The position numbers were made by a program, and so were the translations under genes. This document shows positions 12,057 through 23,936 of a DNA stretch of 64,000 bases, piece after piece. Numbering within the stretch: position 1 is the stretch's first letter; each line of letters starts with the position of its first letter. Under the pieces are notes generated by a model. The model was given only the letters and a program-made list of their open reading frames with translations. It was not told the origin of the DNA and searched no databases. Origin of the DNA: Ziziphus jujuba (Eukaryota; Streptophyta; Magnoliopsida; Rosales; Rhamnaceae); assembly GCF_031755915.1 (NCBI RefSeq), contig NC_083390.1:24299001-24363000 (forward strand), read 5' to 3'.

Positions 12057-15000
12057 AGCTGGGTTGTATATGTTATACAATCCCAGCTTGGAACTGAATT
12101 CTTCAAAACTGGTCCTTGGAAGTGCTTTGGTGAGGATATCTGCTGTCTGCAGTCTTGTAGGAATGTAGGTCAATTGAACTATCCCATTGTTGACCTTCTC
12201 GGAGATAAAATGTCTATCTATCTCAATGTGTTTCGTTCTGTCATGATGAACTGGATTTTTGGCAATACTGATAGCAGCTTGACTGTCTGAAAGCATTCTT
12301 GTGGTATTTTTAGTGATAGCTCCAAGTTCGCTAAGTAATCTTTGAAGCCACATTCCCTCACATATACCTAGAGCAAGTGCACGATATTCTGACTCAGCAC
12401 TGCTTCTAGAAACCACTGATTGTTTCTTGCTTCTCCATGTCACTAGATTTCCCCACACATATGAACAGTAGCCAGTTGTAGATCTTCTGTCAATTAATTC
12501 TCCAGCCCAGCTTGCATCTGTGTAGATCTCTATTTCTCGGTTTTTGCATTTTTTAAATAACAATCCATGTCCTGGTGTCATCTTCAAGTACCTCAAAATC
12601 CGATACACAGCTTGTAGATGATCTTCTGTTGGATTGTTCATGTGTTGACTTGCCACACTAACTGAGAATGCAATGTCTGGTCTGGTATGTGAGAGATATA
12701 TCAATTTTCCCACTAATCTTTGATATCTTCCTTTGTCCACTGGAGTACTCTCTTCACTTGTCTTCATCTTCTTATTGGGATCCATAGGGGTATCTATTGG
12801 TTTACATCCAAGCATGCCCGTTTCATTGAGTAAATCTAGAATGTACTTCCTTTGAGAGATAACAATCCCTTCTTTAGATCGAGCAATCTCCATCCCTAGG
12901 AAATATCTAAGAGGGCCAAGATCCTTAATTTCAAACTCAACAGCCAGCAGTTTCTTCAACTTGATAATCTCCTCTTCATAGTCTCCAGTTAGGATAATAT
13001 CATCAACATACACAATTAGGATAGCAATCTTCTTCTCAGATGAGAATTTCACAAACAATGTATGATCAGCTTGACATTGTTTATATCCTTGTGAGACTAT
13101 TGTTTTGGCAAACCTATCAAACCAAGCACGAGGTGACTGCTTTAAACCGTAAAGTGCTTTCTTGAGTTTACATACCATTCGACTGTTGGAGGAATTCTTT
13201 AATCCTGGTGGTACTTCCATGTATACTTCTTCTTCTAGATTGCCATTTAGGAATGCATTCTTGACATCAAGTTGGTGTAGTGGCCAGTCTTGATTCACTG
13301 CAAGGGAGAGTAGAACTCGGACTGTATTAAGCTTGGCAACAGGTGCAAACGTCTCTTGGTAATCAATACCGTAAGACTGCGTGAAGCCCTTAGCTACCAA
13401 ACGGGCTTTGTACCTTTCAATGCTGCCATCTGCCTTGTACTTAACTATGAATATCCACTTGCACCCCACTGGTTTCTTCCCATGAGGAAGCTCTGAAAGT
13501 ATCCAAGTACCATTGCTTTCTAATGCCCTTAGTTCTTCTTCCACTGCCTGCTTCCATGCTGGAATTCTTAGAGCTTCTTGAATAGAGTTTGGAACCTGTG
13601 TATGATCAAGAGTAGAAACAAATGCACTATAGGGAGGTAGTAGCTTCTCATAAGTAACATAGTTTCCAATGGGATGTTTTGTGCATGATCGAACACCTTT
13701 CCTTAGAGCAATAGGCAAGTCAGAATTATCAACAATAGGACTAGTGACCTCATGATTTAATGGATCCATACCTGTGCAAATTTCTGAAGCAAGAGGAACC
13801 GGTGCCAGTTCTTGACCTTGCCTAATTTGTGTAGTGTGCTCCATATGCTCAATAGGTTTCCTCCTCTTTCTAACATATACTTGAAGTTCCTGCTCATTGT
13901 TGGTCTCTGGTAGCTGTGGAACAGGTTCGGGCTGGTCTGGTTGGGCAGGTTCGATAGATTCAGGTAGGGCTATTTGAGTGTTTTGAGGTTCAGGTAAATT
14001 CATGGAAGATTCGAATTGTTTTGATGAGGATGAGAATGGGGTTATTGGTGATTTTTGAGGATGATGAAAGTGAGAAAATTGAGAGTGAGTGTCTTGTAGA
14101 ATGTTCCAAAACTGATAATGCTCCCCCTGAATTTCAGATTTGGAAAAGTAGGACTGGTGCTCAAAGAAAGTGACATCCATGGAGATATATATTTTCCTAG
14201 AAAAAGGTGAGTAGCACTTATATCCTTTTTGATGGGATGAGTAACCTAAAAAGATACACTTGAGTGATTTTGGATCAAGTTTGGTTCGGTTATGTTGATG
14301 AATATGAACAAAAGCTGAACACCCAAAGACTTTAAGTGGAAGATCTGAAGTAAATGATTTAAAGTGAGGAAAGGATTGTATAAGAACCTGACGAGGATTT
14401 TGAAATTTTAGAACTCGGCTTGGCATTCTGTTGATGAGATAGGTGGCTGTTGAGATAGCTTCCCCCCAAAAATATTTAGGAACATTGTTGGAGAACATGA
14501 TTGATCGAGCCACTTCAAGTAGGTGTCTATTTTTCCTCTCTGCTACTCCGTTTTGTTGAGGGGTATCTACACATGAGCTCAAGTGTATAATGCCTTGTTC
14601 TAAGAAATAGGAACCAATAATAGAATTGAAGTACTCTCTGGCATTATCAGTTTTTAGGATCTGAATTTTGCTTTTGAATTGAGTGTTAATCATTGAGTGA
14701 AAAGATCTGAAGATTGCCCCTGTTTCTGATTTTTCTTTCATGAGAAAGGTCCATGTGATTCTAGTGTGATCATCAATGAAAGTCACAAACCAACGAGTTC
14801 CATTTATGTTTTTAACTCTTGAGGGTCCCCAAATGTCACTGTGGATCATAGAAAATGGATATGAAGGTGTATATTGGATGGTTGGATAGACATGTCTAGT
14901 GTGTTTAGCAAGTTGGCAGATTTCACAATGATAAAAATTTGAACTTTTATTACGAAACAAGTGAGGGAACATCTTTTCAAGATACATAAAGTTTGGATGA

Positions 15001-16517
15001 CCAAAGCGAAAATGCCATAGCATAACTTTATTTTCATCTGAAAGTGACACAGAATCAAAAATAGATTGAGAGACACAACTGGTAGAAGGAACTTTTTGAT
15101 GAAGTGAAGTACTTTCTTTGAGCAAATAGAGTCCACCACACAACTCAGCACTGCCAATCACCTTCCCCGAATCCACTGCCTGAAATTCACACAAATTTGG
15201 ATTGAATTTAGTAACACAATTTGAATCATGAGTAAGCTTGCTTATGGAAATCAAATTACACTCCAAGTTTGGCACATAAAGAACAGAAGAGAGAAGCAAA
15301 TCTTCTGTCAATTGTATTGTTCCTGTTCCAGCCACTTTAGAGAGTGAACCATCTGCTATTCTTACTGTAGAAACACCATAAGTTGGCTTATAGTGCTGAA
15401 AAATACTAATATCACCTGTCATGTGATCGGAGGCTCCCGAATCGACTATCCAAGGCTTTGATTTTGTCACGTTTGTAGTGTAGGCAAATGAGAGAGTACC
15501 TTGGTGAGCTAACATACTAGCATGCTGCTGTGAAGTTGTTGGAGTCGATTGAGAGGAATTAGAAATCTGGCCAAATATCTTCTGCAATGCATCAAGTTGC
15601 TCCTTGGTAAAGGGGCTGGTTTCGGCATTGTTGATATCATCTGATGTTGTAGCAGCATGAGCGCGGCTCTCACGATCATTCCGTACGCGATTAGGCTTCC
15701 AATCTGCTGGTTTTCCATGTATTTTCCAACATGTTTCCTTCGTGTGCCCTGGTCTCCTGCAATGTTCGCACCACGGCCTTCCCTTTTTCAGTTTGTTATC
15801 TTGAGAAGAAGTATGTGTGTAGAGGGCTGAGCCTTCCAAGGTTGGAGCAGTGCTGTTACTTATCATCATTAGTTTCCTTCGGCTCTCCTCCCGTCGAACT
15901 TCTGAAAACGCTTCTCGAAGTGTAGGCAGGGGTTTAATTCCCATAATTCTCCCCCTTACCTCATCAAGGTCTTTGTTGAGACCAAGAAGAAACTTGAATG
16001 TTCTCTTTTGTTTAACAATTTTCCTGTACAATGCAGCGTCATCAGGACATTTCCAGGAATACATCTCAAACATATCAAGATGCTGCCAGTATCGTGTGAG
16101 GATATTAAAATATTGAGTGACATTTAAATCCTCTTGCCGAAGGTCATGGAGTCTGGTTTCAATTTCAAACAACTCTGAAGTATTTTCTGAACTAGAGTAG
16201 GTTTCACGGGCTGCTTCCCAGATCTCGTTGGCTGTCTTGTAAAGCAGAAAATTTTCTCCTACTTCGGTGGTCATAGAATTGATTAACCACGACATAACCA
16301 TGTGGTTTTCTGTTTTCCAGGTCCGATACTTAGGATCTGATTTTTCTGGAATGGAGATCTCGCCTGTGAGATATTCATCCTTCCCTTTGCCACAAACATA
16401 CATGAGAACGGATTGTGACCATTGAAGAAAATTATGGCCATTAAGTCTGTGATTTGTGATAATAAAGGATGAATTTTCTTGAATGTTGGCTGAAGGAATT
16501 TGCTCAGATTTAGTCAT
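12054..16517 (-). CDS. Copia gag-pol polyprotein
   Basis: 1,487-residue single-frame polyprotein. The gag region opens with the copia-type pattern LNGHNFLQWSQSV (residues 25-37). It has a CCHC zinc knuckle at 250-263 (C-x2-C-x4-H-x4-C), an aspartic protease DSG at 359-361, a GAG-pre-integrase region (LWHFRFGHPN), and an integrase with HSDIWGP, TDNAREYF and QQNGVAERKN. The reverse transcriptase has WIFIVKYKADG, LDVKNAFLNG and the catalytic YVDD at about 1170. The RNase H has IYTDASWAG and SSAESEYRAL and ends with ADILTKALP. The domain order PR-IN-RT-RH is diagnostic of Ty1/copia. There is no internal stop or frameshift, so the element may still be able to move. It is unrelated to the flanking helicase genes. 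Confidence 0.96.
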   Translation of the reverse strand: MTKSEQIPSANIQENSSFIITNHRLNGHNFLQWSQSVLMYVCGKGKDEYLTGEISIPEKSDPKYRTWKTENHMVMSWLINSMTTEVGENFLLYKTANEIWEAARETYSSSENTSELFEIETRLHDLRQEDLNVTQYFNILTRYWQHLDMFEMYSWKCPDDAALYRKIVKQKRTFKFLLGLNKDLDEVRGRIMGIKPLPTLREAFSEVRREESRRKLMMISNSTAPTLEGSALYTHTSSQDNKLKKGRPWCEHCRRPGHTKETCWKIHGKPADWKPNRVRNDRESRAHAATTSDDINNAETSPFTKEQLDALQKIFGQISNSSQSTPTTSQQHASMLAHQGTLSFAYTTNVTKSKPWIVDSGASDHMTGDISIFQHYKPTYGVSTVRIADGSLSKVAGTGTIQLTEDLLLSSVLYVPNLECNLISISKLTHDSNCVTKFNPNLCEFQAVDSGKVIGSAELCGGLYLLKESTSLHQKVPSTSCVSQSIFDSVSLSDENKVMLWHFRFGHPNFMYLEKMFPHLFRNKSSNFYHCEICQLAKHTRHVYPTIQYTPSYPFSMIHSDIWGPSRVKNINGTRWFVTFIDDHTRITWTFLMKEKSETGAIFRSFHSMINTQFKSKIQILKTDNAREYFNSIIGSYFLEQGIIHLSSCVDTPQQNGVAERKNRHLLEVARSIMFSNNVPKYFWGEAISTATYLINRMPSRVLKFQNPRQVLIQSFPHFKSFTSDLPLKVFGCSAFVHIHQHNRTKLDPKSLKCIFLGYSSHQKGYKCYSPFSRKIYISMDVTFFEHQSYFSKSEIQGEHYQFWNILQDTHSQFSHFHHPQKSPITPFSSSSKQFESSMNLPEPQNTQIALPESIEPAQPDQPEPVPQLPETNNEQELQVYVRKRRKPIEHMEHTTQIRQGQELAPVPLASEICTGMDPLNHEVTSPIVDNSDLPIALRKGVRSCTKHPIGNYVTYEKLLPPYSAFVSTLDHTQVPNSIQEALRIPAWKQAVEEELRALESNGTWILSELPHGKKPVGCKWIFIVKYKADGSIERYKARLVAKGFTQSYGIDYQETFAPVAKLNTVRVLLSLAVNQDWPLHQLDVKNAFLNGNLEEEVYMEVPPGLKNSSNSRMVCKLKKALYGLKQSPRAWFDRFAKTIVSQGYKQCQADHTLFVKFSSEKKIAILIVYVDDIILTGDYEEEIIKLKKLLAVEFEIKDLGPLRYFLGMEIARSKEGIVISQRKYILDLLNETGMLGCKPIDTPMDPNKKMKTSEESTPVDKGRYQRLVGKLIYLSHTRPDIAFSVSVASQHMNNPTEDHLQAVYRILRYLKMTPGHGLLFKKCKNREIEIYTDASWAGELIDRRSTTGYCSYVWGNLVTWRSKKQSVVSRSSAESEYRALALGICEGMWLQRLLSELGAITKNTTRMLSDSQAAISIAKNPVHHDRTKHIEIDRHFISEKVNNGIVQLTYIPTRLQTADILTKALPRTSFEEFSSKLGLYNIYNPA

Positions 16518-16549
16518 GGTAGTGAGAAGCTAGCAACAAAAGAAACCAT

Positions 16550-16561
16550 GCTCTAATACCA
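16550..16561 (-). other. Primer-binding site of the copia element
   Basis: Directly after the 5' LTR the minus strand reads TGGTATTAGAGC. This matches the usual plant copia site for initiator methionine tRNA (TGGTATCAGAGC) except at one base. Confidence 0.85.
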
Positions 16562-16911
16562 TGTAGACTTTTGAGATGAGAGGGAAGAAATTCTCATACT
16601 AATCTGAAAAAGAATTACAAGTCTATTTAACATAGATGTGGCTGACATTCCAGTCCACAAAACTAGGAAAGTAATCCCTGCAAATCAGGGAAATTTCCAG
16701 TCCACAAATCTAGGAAAGTAATCCCTGCAAATCAGGGAAATTTCCAGTCCACAAAACTAGGAAAGTAATCCCTGCAAATCAGGGAAATTAAATTCCAATG
16801 AATTAGTTAATGGACTGATCCTATTTATTAGGAGATAAACTAAATAAGTAAATATCCTAAAATAATGTAAATCTTCCTAATTAATTAAATAAAAATCTGC
16901 TCCTTTCTACA
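16562..16911 (-). repeat. 5' LTR of the copia element
   Basis: 350 bp, the same ends and internal triplication as the 3' LTR, and flanked by CATTC. For the minus-strand element this is the upstream LTR and should contain its promoter; no TATA box was fixed. Confidence 0.95.
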
Positions 16912-16916
16912 CATTC

Positions 16917-18249
16917 ATTTTCTATAACTCTAATGAAAAATAAATTTAGATAACACTTAAGATGGAATAATGTTCTAGTGGGACACAATTTTTTGAAATC
17001 AAGGATCAAAGGTTCAAATTTTTTAGGAGAAAATGCTTCATACAGAGCAAATAATACTAATGCAGGCCATCTCTACCATCAGTCATACGGCTTTTATAGC
17101 ATGCAATATTGAATAATAGTGCAATAAGAGAAGAAGCAGTATGACTATCCATAGAACAAAATATAGATTAATATGTCAGATGATGGAGCAAAAATCTAAC
17201 TGCTGGTAAACAAATGGATCGTGATTCATGTGATTATTATAGATGGTGCAACAAGGTAATATAACAGAATTAGGGTGTAATGATTTTAAAATTGACCAAT
17301 GTTTTGCAAGGAATTCCAAAAGAAAGGTAACAAGACTTGCAAAGTGTTTACCAAGACAAAAGATGAGTCAAGGTTACGAGAAAAACGACATGATCGTCTT
17401 CGACATAGAAGAAAAAATCGGTCCAAATCCTGGGATATATGATTGAGTGCAGGGCCAAGTTAGATATGCTGTAATTTGGCATATTACAGCATCACATACT
17501 TCCTTCCCTTGGCCAGACTATGGTACATGTGAAGTAAGAAAATATGCCAGGGTCAAGTCTTTCACATTAGAGAAGAAGACAACTGTAACCCAAATCAAAG
17601 GCAAAAACCATAAATTATCATCTTCTTTCAAGACAATTGGATAAAAATACACAGTAATTACCTTCTATTCCATGACAAACAATTTAAATAATATTAAAAA
17701 AAAGGCATGGAACACATTACATTAATTGCAGGCATTACATGCATAGTTTGCAAAACACAACATTTATGAGGCAGGACCTTAGTAAAATGTCTGATAATAA
17801 TGTTGAACGAAAAAAACAACGTTTGATAATGTTTTTAGTCATTCAGACACTATTCAATATCAAATTTCATAATCATTTGTCAACTTAGACCGCAAACGTA
17901 TGAACAATTTCATGAACACACGGAAGGAAATACAACTAAATAAAAAAAAAAAAGAAAAAAAACTCAAGGAAAAGAAAAACTAAAAAACCGGCTTATAGAA
18001 AGAGTAGAAAGCATTGCATCCAGATTTCAGTAGGAGTTGAGGATGTATTAGTAAAATCAACAAATGGGTAACCACAGAAAATCAAATTCGATAACAAATT
18101 TAAAGAGAAAATTGAAGAAACAAATGGAAAAACCGGTACGCAGCAAAACGACTATAGTTGACAAACTATCCCAGTAGTACTACAAAAACCAAAACCCACC
18201 TTCAAGATTTGATTTTCCAGGCTAATAATATTTGAAAAAGGTTGAATTT
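16917..18249. repeat. Intergenic block I, distal part
   Basis: Continues block I on the far side of the copia insertion. It matches 23235-24890, then 26320-26720. The junction with block II is near 18230-18250. It contains the truncated RopGEF-like exon relic near 17480-17600 and no intact gene. Confidence 0.55.
17480..17605 (-). pseudogene. RopGEF (PRONE)-like exon relic, copy a
   Basis: Minus-strand reading resembles the stretch SGQGKEVCDAVIPKC seen in copy b, but the 3' splice region is altered (no CACAG|GTAG) and the frame is damaged. It is assigned by similarity to the better-preserved copy at 24497-24626. Confidence 0.35.
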
Positions 18250-18683
18250 TAAGATAATAAAATAAGATTCATATTATATAAATATTAAATGATATATTTT
18301 ATAAAAAAGTGATCTTGGTTCATAAAGTCCAACTTACACGGTCGAGCATGTGGTCCAATTAGCCAAACCTTCGCTTTAATAGACAAAAATTCTAAAATTT
18401 GCACTAAACAATTGAAAATCACTGATGAGTGAAAAAATTTGTTTAGACAAATGTGTATTTAAAAATTAATTATTAAAGAAACTATATAATACTATAAAGA
18501 AATGCAATAAAGTGCTATATGTTATTTATTGCATGTGGACATACGTGTAGGTATAGTACGCAATATATTATTACATAACAAAATAATCTCCTATAAGAAT
18601 TGAACGAGTAGAGTAAGATAAAGTGACCATGACAGTGGTCCACGATGTTATCACTAAATCGTCATTGCATGACGATAACAACA

Positions 18684-18716
<33 letters not shown>

Positions 18717-21135
18717 GTTTTAGTGGATATTCGTGACATAGCCCATAAATTCCTCCAAAGCTTATGATTGCCTTCTGCACTTTTTTTTTTTTTTTTTTTT
18801 CCTACCACCCTCCCTTTGAGCTTTATCTCATAAAACAAAAAACAAATACCCTCACAAAGGATAAACAAATAAACTATTATTAAAAAAATCAAATTAATAC
18901 AGTTTTAATCACGATTAAGCTTTTTAGTTTTACTCAACCTTTATATTTAAAATAAAAGGAAAAAAAGATAAATTGAACATGTATTATTGAATAATTTAAT
19001 TTTTTAACTTTACACATGCAATTCACTTTTGGAGAAAAAAAAAATTACACATGCCAAAATCATAATTATTAATCAGATGATAATGTTTTGTCTTCTTAAA
19101 ATTATGAATTACAAATAAAGATAATTATATCGTTTCATAGAAATTAAGTACATATATCCCATATATATGTGTGTATATATTGTAATATACACACAGAGAC
19201 ACCAAGAACACAAAAAGAGGCTAGAAAAATAGCAAAATAAATTAATAAAGAAAGAAAAATGAAAGAAGAAATCAAATAATATATATATATATATATGTAT
19301 GTATATATAATTATAAACACATGAATGTTTCAATACAGTAGTAATATTAATCTATAGAGCTTTGTCTACGGTTTCTTTGTATGCCGGGTAAACAGTTTTA
19401 TGTATTTTGGAAAAAAATCTAAAAGGTGATATTAATCAGATTTTGAAGATGGAAAAAAAAATTAAAATGGATAAAAAAAGGTGTTGAGGGTTCACACATT
19501 TGCATTAAAAGTTTGTTAACATGGAGAAGCTCAAAAGTTTTTTTTTTTTTTAAATTGTTATTATTATTATTATTTTCAAAATTAAATGTATGAAAAATGC
19601 CTGTGCATGCAGCAATAATTAAAAATGTTGTAGATTGTAATTAATATAGGTTTGTTATCCAAAGCCCACGTTGCTTATGCGTCTGTCTTCATGTCAATGG
19701 ATTCTATGACTATAAGCATGTTAGTTCATAAACAAAGTTACAATCTACACTAGCTATTTTATTTTCTAATTATTATTATTATATATTTCTTTTTACCTTT
19801 TCTACAGTTAAAAATATTAGTTACAATTATCATAAGTTTTTCCCCCAAAAATTAAAAAGGTTCAATACCTCTCCAAGTCTAAGTCAGTGACAGACCCAGG
19901 AAAAATTATTAGGAGGGCACCATTAAAGGCAAATCCAACATTTATTTCTAATTAAAGGTATAGAGAGATTCAAAATATATACAAAAATATAACATTGTTT
20001 TTATGTTGTAATCCAATTATATAAATTATTCACTAAATTGGGGATTTTTTTTTTTAATTTTAGTCTTTTTTTTTTTTGGAAAAAATATAACGTTGAATGT
20101 TTTGGCACTACATTAAAAATTTTATTGCAAATTGATAAAATAAAAAAAAATAAAAAATCAGATTATCATTTTGTTAGCATTTAAATAAAATAAATTAATT
20201 AAAAACTAGAAACAAAAGAAAGATTAACTAAAACAGAAGAAGTTAAATTAAAACCAAAAAAAATTTGCAGCTTAACTTAAAACAAAAATTAAAGAAGAGT
20301 TTTTTTATAAATATTTTTTTGGTTATTAACTAATTGTATTAAATAGGTATACTTGTATATAAATATTTTATGAAAAAGTATTAGTTAAGTTAGTATTATC
20401 TTGTTAAAATATTATAATTATAAAAAAATAAAATATTATAATTATAATAAATAATAGGATTACATATAATAAAAGAAATATCCATAAAACCATATATGGA
20501 TAATTGAAGAAAAAAGATTAAATCTAAAAACAAATTTTAGAAAAAGCAAAAACAAAGGAACAGTATACACTACACAACATGTGAGAGAGGAGAGAGATAG
20601 ATAAAGAGGGGCAGGGGGGCACACTGATATATATGTGAGGATAAAACAGTAAATACTTAACTTAATAACAGAAAAAATAAAAGAGAAAATATTTGAGTGG
20701 GGACACGTGCCCCCTGTGGGCTCAGTGTAGGTTGGTCTATCGTCTTTTAAGTGATTGGCGTACCACTCCAAGTTTTCTATACGTTGGATTGGTAATCAAG
20801 TTTGATTTACTTGTCATTAATTGTATACAATAAATTTGCTAAAATTTTAATGCATGCTGCTTTACTTCTTGTAAAGACATAGCTTTTGTTGATTTAACAT
20901 TCTGTTAAATGTTGCTTTTTCCTTTTTCTTTTCTTTTCTTTGTCTTTTTATTTTATTTTTTATTTTTGTTTAAAGAAAAATTATACTTGTAAGCATAAAG
21001 TTTAAAATATAAATTAGAAGTGAAATGAGAATAAAATAAAATTGGGAGTGAAACGAGAATAAAAAAAAAAACCTTGGTAAGTAATTAAATGAAAATTGAA
21101 ACAATGACATTTTCAAAATTATTTTTAGTATTGAA
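18250..21135. repeat. Intergenic duplicated block II, proximal part
   Basis: Aligns in order with 7170-9390, with small indels. It has AT microsatellites near 18697-18716 and 19278-19296. No protein-coding gene is seen. Confidence 0.6.
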
Positions 21136-21139
21136 AAAA

Positions 21140-22640
21140 AAAAAAAAAAAAAACTCCCCCCTATTATTTCCTACTCTAATTTCCCTTCGTATCCTATTTT
21201 CGTCTTTACTCTTGTTTCGCTCCCCAACATTCTCTTCTGTCTTCTTACATTCTGTCCCCCATTTTCTCACTAACAACCTTTCCTCCCTATTTTCTTCCCT
21301 CTGTTTTCGTCCACTTCCCTCTCCCCACCTTCTCAACATTTACCCACTTTTTCTCTCATTAATTTTTCTTTCCCACTTTCCTCTATTCTCTTTTTTCTAC
21401 TTCATTTGCTTAATTTCTCTCCCTTCACTTTCTTTCCACTCTCTTCTCTTTTTACATTTTCTCTACTACAATCTCTTGGTAGTTCCTCTTTTTAATTTCT
21501 CCAATTGCAAAATTCTAATTGTCCTCCCTTTGACACACTATCGTCATAAAGTAAATAGTTTATTTCACACACTATCAACATCAAATTTTATGAAATTCCA
21601 ATTTATAATTTATGTCCTTTGTGTCTTTTGTTTTTGTTTACTAAAAACATTTATGTTGTATAAATTTAGCAGTATTTTTAATTTATTTTAGTTGGGTTTT
21701 TCTACATATAATTAGGTTCAATTTTTCTTAGAACATATGTTCTTTCTTTTCCATAAGAAAAAAACAAATAAAAAGTATAGCTTTTTTTTTTTTTTGAACA
21801 ATTGACCTAAATTATAATCTATCCAAAATCCCTTCCTTACCATGATTCGAACTCGTACTCTCATGGATACAAGTAGAGGTGCTCAACCACTAGAGTTAAT
21901 CCACTTCAACGTATAGCTTTTTATGCATATATAAAAAAAAAGAATAATAAAAAATATATTTTTTTAATAAATAAAATGTATAGTTGATAGGTAATAGAAA
22001 AGAATAAAATCATTTTCTGTTTTTTCTTTTCAATAAAGAAAGTTTGCCTTGTATTTTGTTTTTATTAAAGTATTAATTCTAATGAAAAGTTATAGTTCTT
22101 TTTATTTAAAAACAAAGAAACTTAAAATAATTAAAGTATTTTTTATTTTTCTTTCTTTTTAATTTTAATTGGACACAAATTGGAATTTCAAAAAATGTAA
22201 AATTGACAATCCACGGAATAACCTATTTTACCACATAACAATAACGTCAACAAGAATTACAATTAAAAAGTGCAACGAGAAACTAATTTGAGAAAATAGA
22301 AAAGAAATGTAATAAGAAGAAAATGAAAAGATAAAAAGTATAAGAAAGCAAAGAGAGAAAACTAAACATAGATAGTAGAAGTAAATAGTTAGGGAAGAGT
22401 GGGAAAATAAAAATCGAAAGAAAGAAAGTAAAAGAGATAAATAAAGAGAAAGCAAAGAAATAAAAGAAAGAGAGAAAACAGAGAAAAAAAAAAAAAAGTC
22501 AAGAGGGAAAGTAAACTAATAGAGAAAGAGAAAAGCGAAAGCACAGAGAGAGATTGAATAGGGAAGAAAGCGAGGAAGAGAGAGGGGAACATACACACAC
22601 AAACCATACAGAGCAGAGAGAGGAAGAGACTTGGCACTCC
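21140..22640. mobile_element. Inverted-repeat element, copy II
   Basis: Same architecture as the element at 9395-11130. A pyrimidine tract at 21160-21510 is mirrored by purine-rich 22240-22630. Inner arms near 21520-21620 and 22165-22260 both read TGAAATTCCAATTT when the right arm is reverse-complemented. The spacer carries a later SINE insertion. Confidence 0.45.
21787..21910 (-). mobile_element. tRNA-derived SINE
   Basis: The minus strand carries a tRNA-like A box (CTCTAGTGGTTGAGCAC) and a B box (GAGTTCGAATC) about 30 nt apart, with a 3' poly-A (T run at 21787-21795). It is flanked by a 12 bp target duplication GTATAGCTTTTT at 21775-21786 and 21911-21922. The homologous positions in copies I (near 10380) and IV (near 53870) lack it. 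Confidence 0.8.
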
Positions 22641-22649
22641 TAGCAGTCT

Positions 22650-23840
22650 TCTTCCTCCCAAACCCAAAAAATATTTATCTTTTTATTATTATCAACATAT
22701 ATCCTAGTGTTTAATACAACACAGTGTCACATAAAATGAATTTCAAGTCCAAATTTTAAGGAGGGGGATGAATATCTGTCATGGCTGTCTTAATGTCTGC
22801 TTCTTTCTCTGAATATTGCTGTCCAGAAACTATAACTTCCCTGAAACAATATTAGATGCAAATGTGAACAATTAAATATTAAAAATGCACCAAAACTACC
22901 CTGACCAAAATATATATATACACACCAAAACTAACAATATAATACCAGTAAAAAGAACGCATACAGATCATAAACAAAATTCAAAGAATCAAACAACACA
23001 ACAAATTACAAAGCAATTGCATTAGGAAGCAACCATGAATAGAAAGGTAAAACAAAAAACACAAAACACAAACACAAAAGTTACAATGAATCAATCAATT
23101 AGTTAACTCTACTGCAACTTTTAGTTTAGTCCATTGCAACTTTTTATAATTACAAATTTAATTGTCAACTTATATACTTAAGTAATATATCTGAATTAAT
23201 TAATTATTGAAAAAACTTAGATCTAACTAACATTCATTTTATATAACTCTAATGAAAAATAAATTTAGATAACACTTAAGATTGAATAAGGTTCTAGTGG
23301 GACACAGTTTTTTTAATCAAGGATCAAAGATTCAAATTTTTGAGGACAAAATGCTTTATACAAAGCAAATAATACTAATGCAGGACATGTAGCATTAGTC
23401 ATACGGCTTTTATACCATTAATATTGAATAATAGTACAATAAGAGAAGAAGCAGTATGACTATCCATAGAACAAAATATAGATTAATATGTCAGATGATG
23501 GAGCAAAAATCTAACTGCTGGTCAACAAATGGATCGTGATTCAAGTGATTATAGAACCAGTTAGGAACCAGGTAACATAATAGTTAGGAACAAGTTAATA
23601 TCAGGAAGATGATTTGAAATTAAGGTGTAATGATTTTAAAATTGACCAATGTTTTGGAAGGAATTCCAAGAGAAAGGTAACAAGACTTGCAAAGTGCTTA
23701 CCAAGACAAAAGATACTCAAGGTTACGGGAAAAAAAGACATGATTGTCTTCGAGATAGAAGAAAGTATGGGTCCAAATCTTGTGATATATGATTGACTCC
23801 AGGGCTAAGATAGATATAGAAAGAAAGATAAAAGAAAAGA
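22650..23840. repeat. Intergenic block II, middle part
   Basis: Matches 11160-11691 plus 16917-17450 with no interruption, so it preserves the pre-insertion site of the copia element around 23230. It also matches 54540-55700. No gene is seen. Confidence 0.55.
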
Positions 23841-23849
23841 AATTTTTAC

Positions 23850-23936
23850 CTCCATGTTTGATCCATCGTTTGATTTCTTTTCTCCACCTCATTTTCCCGT
23901 CTACTGACATGGGTTCATGGTGCCATTGTTCGTCAA
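23850..23936 (-). pseudogene. RopGEF (PRONE)-like exon relic, second exon, copy b
   Basis: Minus-strand translation includes ASVFDEQWHHEPMS and KMRWRKEIKRW, followed by a GT donor. This resembles the PRONE-domain stretch of plant RopGEFs with the pattern ASVFGEQ...EPM...RWRKEI. An in-frame stop lies just upstream, so it is not a functional exon as read. The family assignment rests on remembered motif pattern, not a search. Confidence 0.4.

Larger units (their letters stand above)
11697..16911 (-). mobile_element. Intact Ty1/copia LTR retrotransposon
   Basis: A complete 5,215 bp element on the minus strand. It has two 350 bp LTRs (TG...CA), a 5 bp target duplication CATTC (11692-11696 and 16912-16916), a primer-binding site next to the 5' LTR, a polypurine tract next to the 3' LTR, and one uninterrupted gag-pol frame. 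By eye the LTRs differ at one position only, so the insertion is recent. Paralogous blocks at about 23230 and 55130 hold the uninterrupted site, so insertion came after the block duplication. The copia lineage was not determined. Confidence 0.95.

Noticed and set aside
14846..16116. Additional frames overlapping the copia gag-pol
   Set aside because: They are alternative-frame shadows of a long intact coding region.
18571..19333. Short minus-strand frames rich in Tyr-Ile repeats
   Set aside because: They come from ATATAC microsatellites within duplicated noncoding DNA.
21787..21910. Functional tRNA gene
   Set aside because: Only the A and B box region resembles tRNA. The poly-A tail and target duplication identify a SINE.
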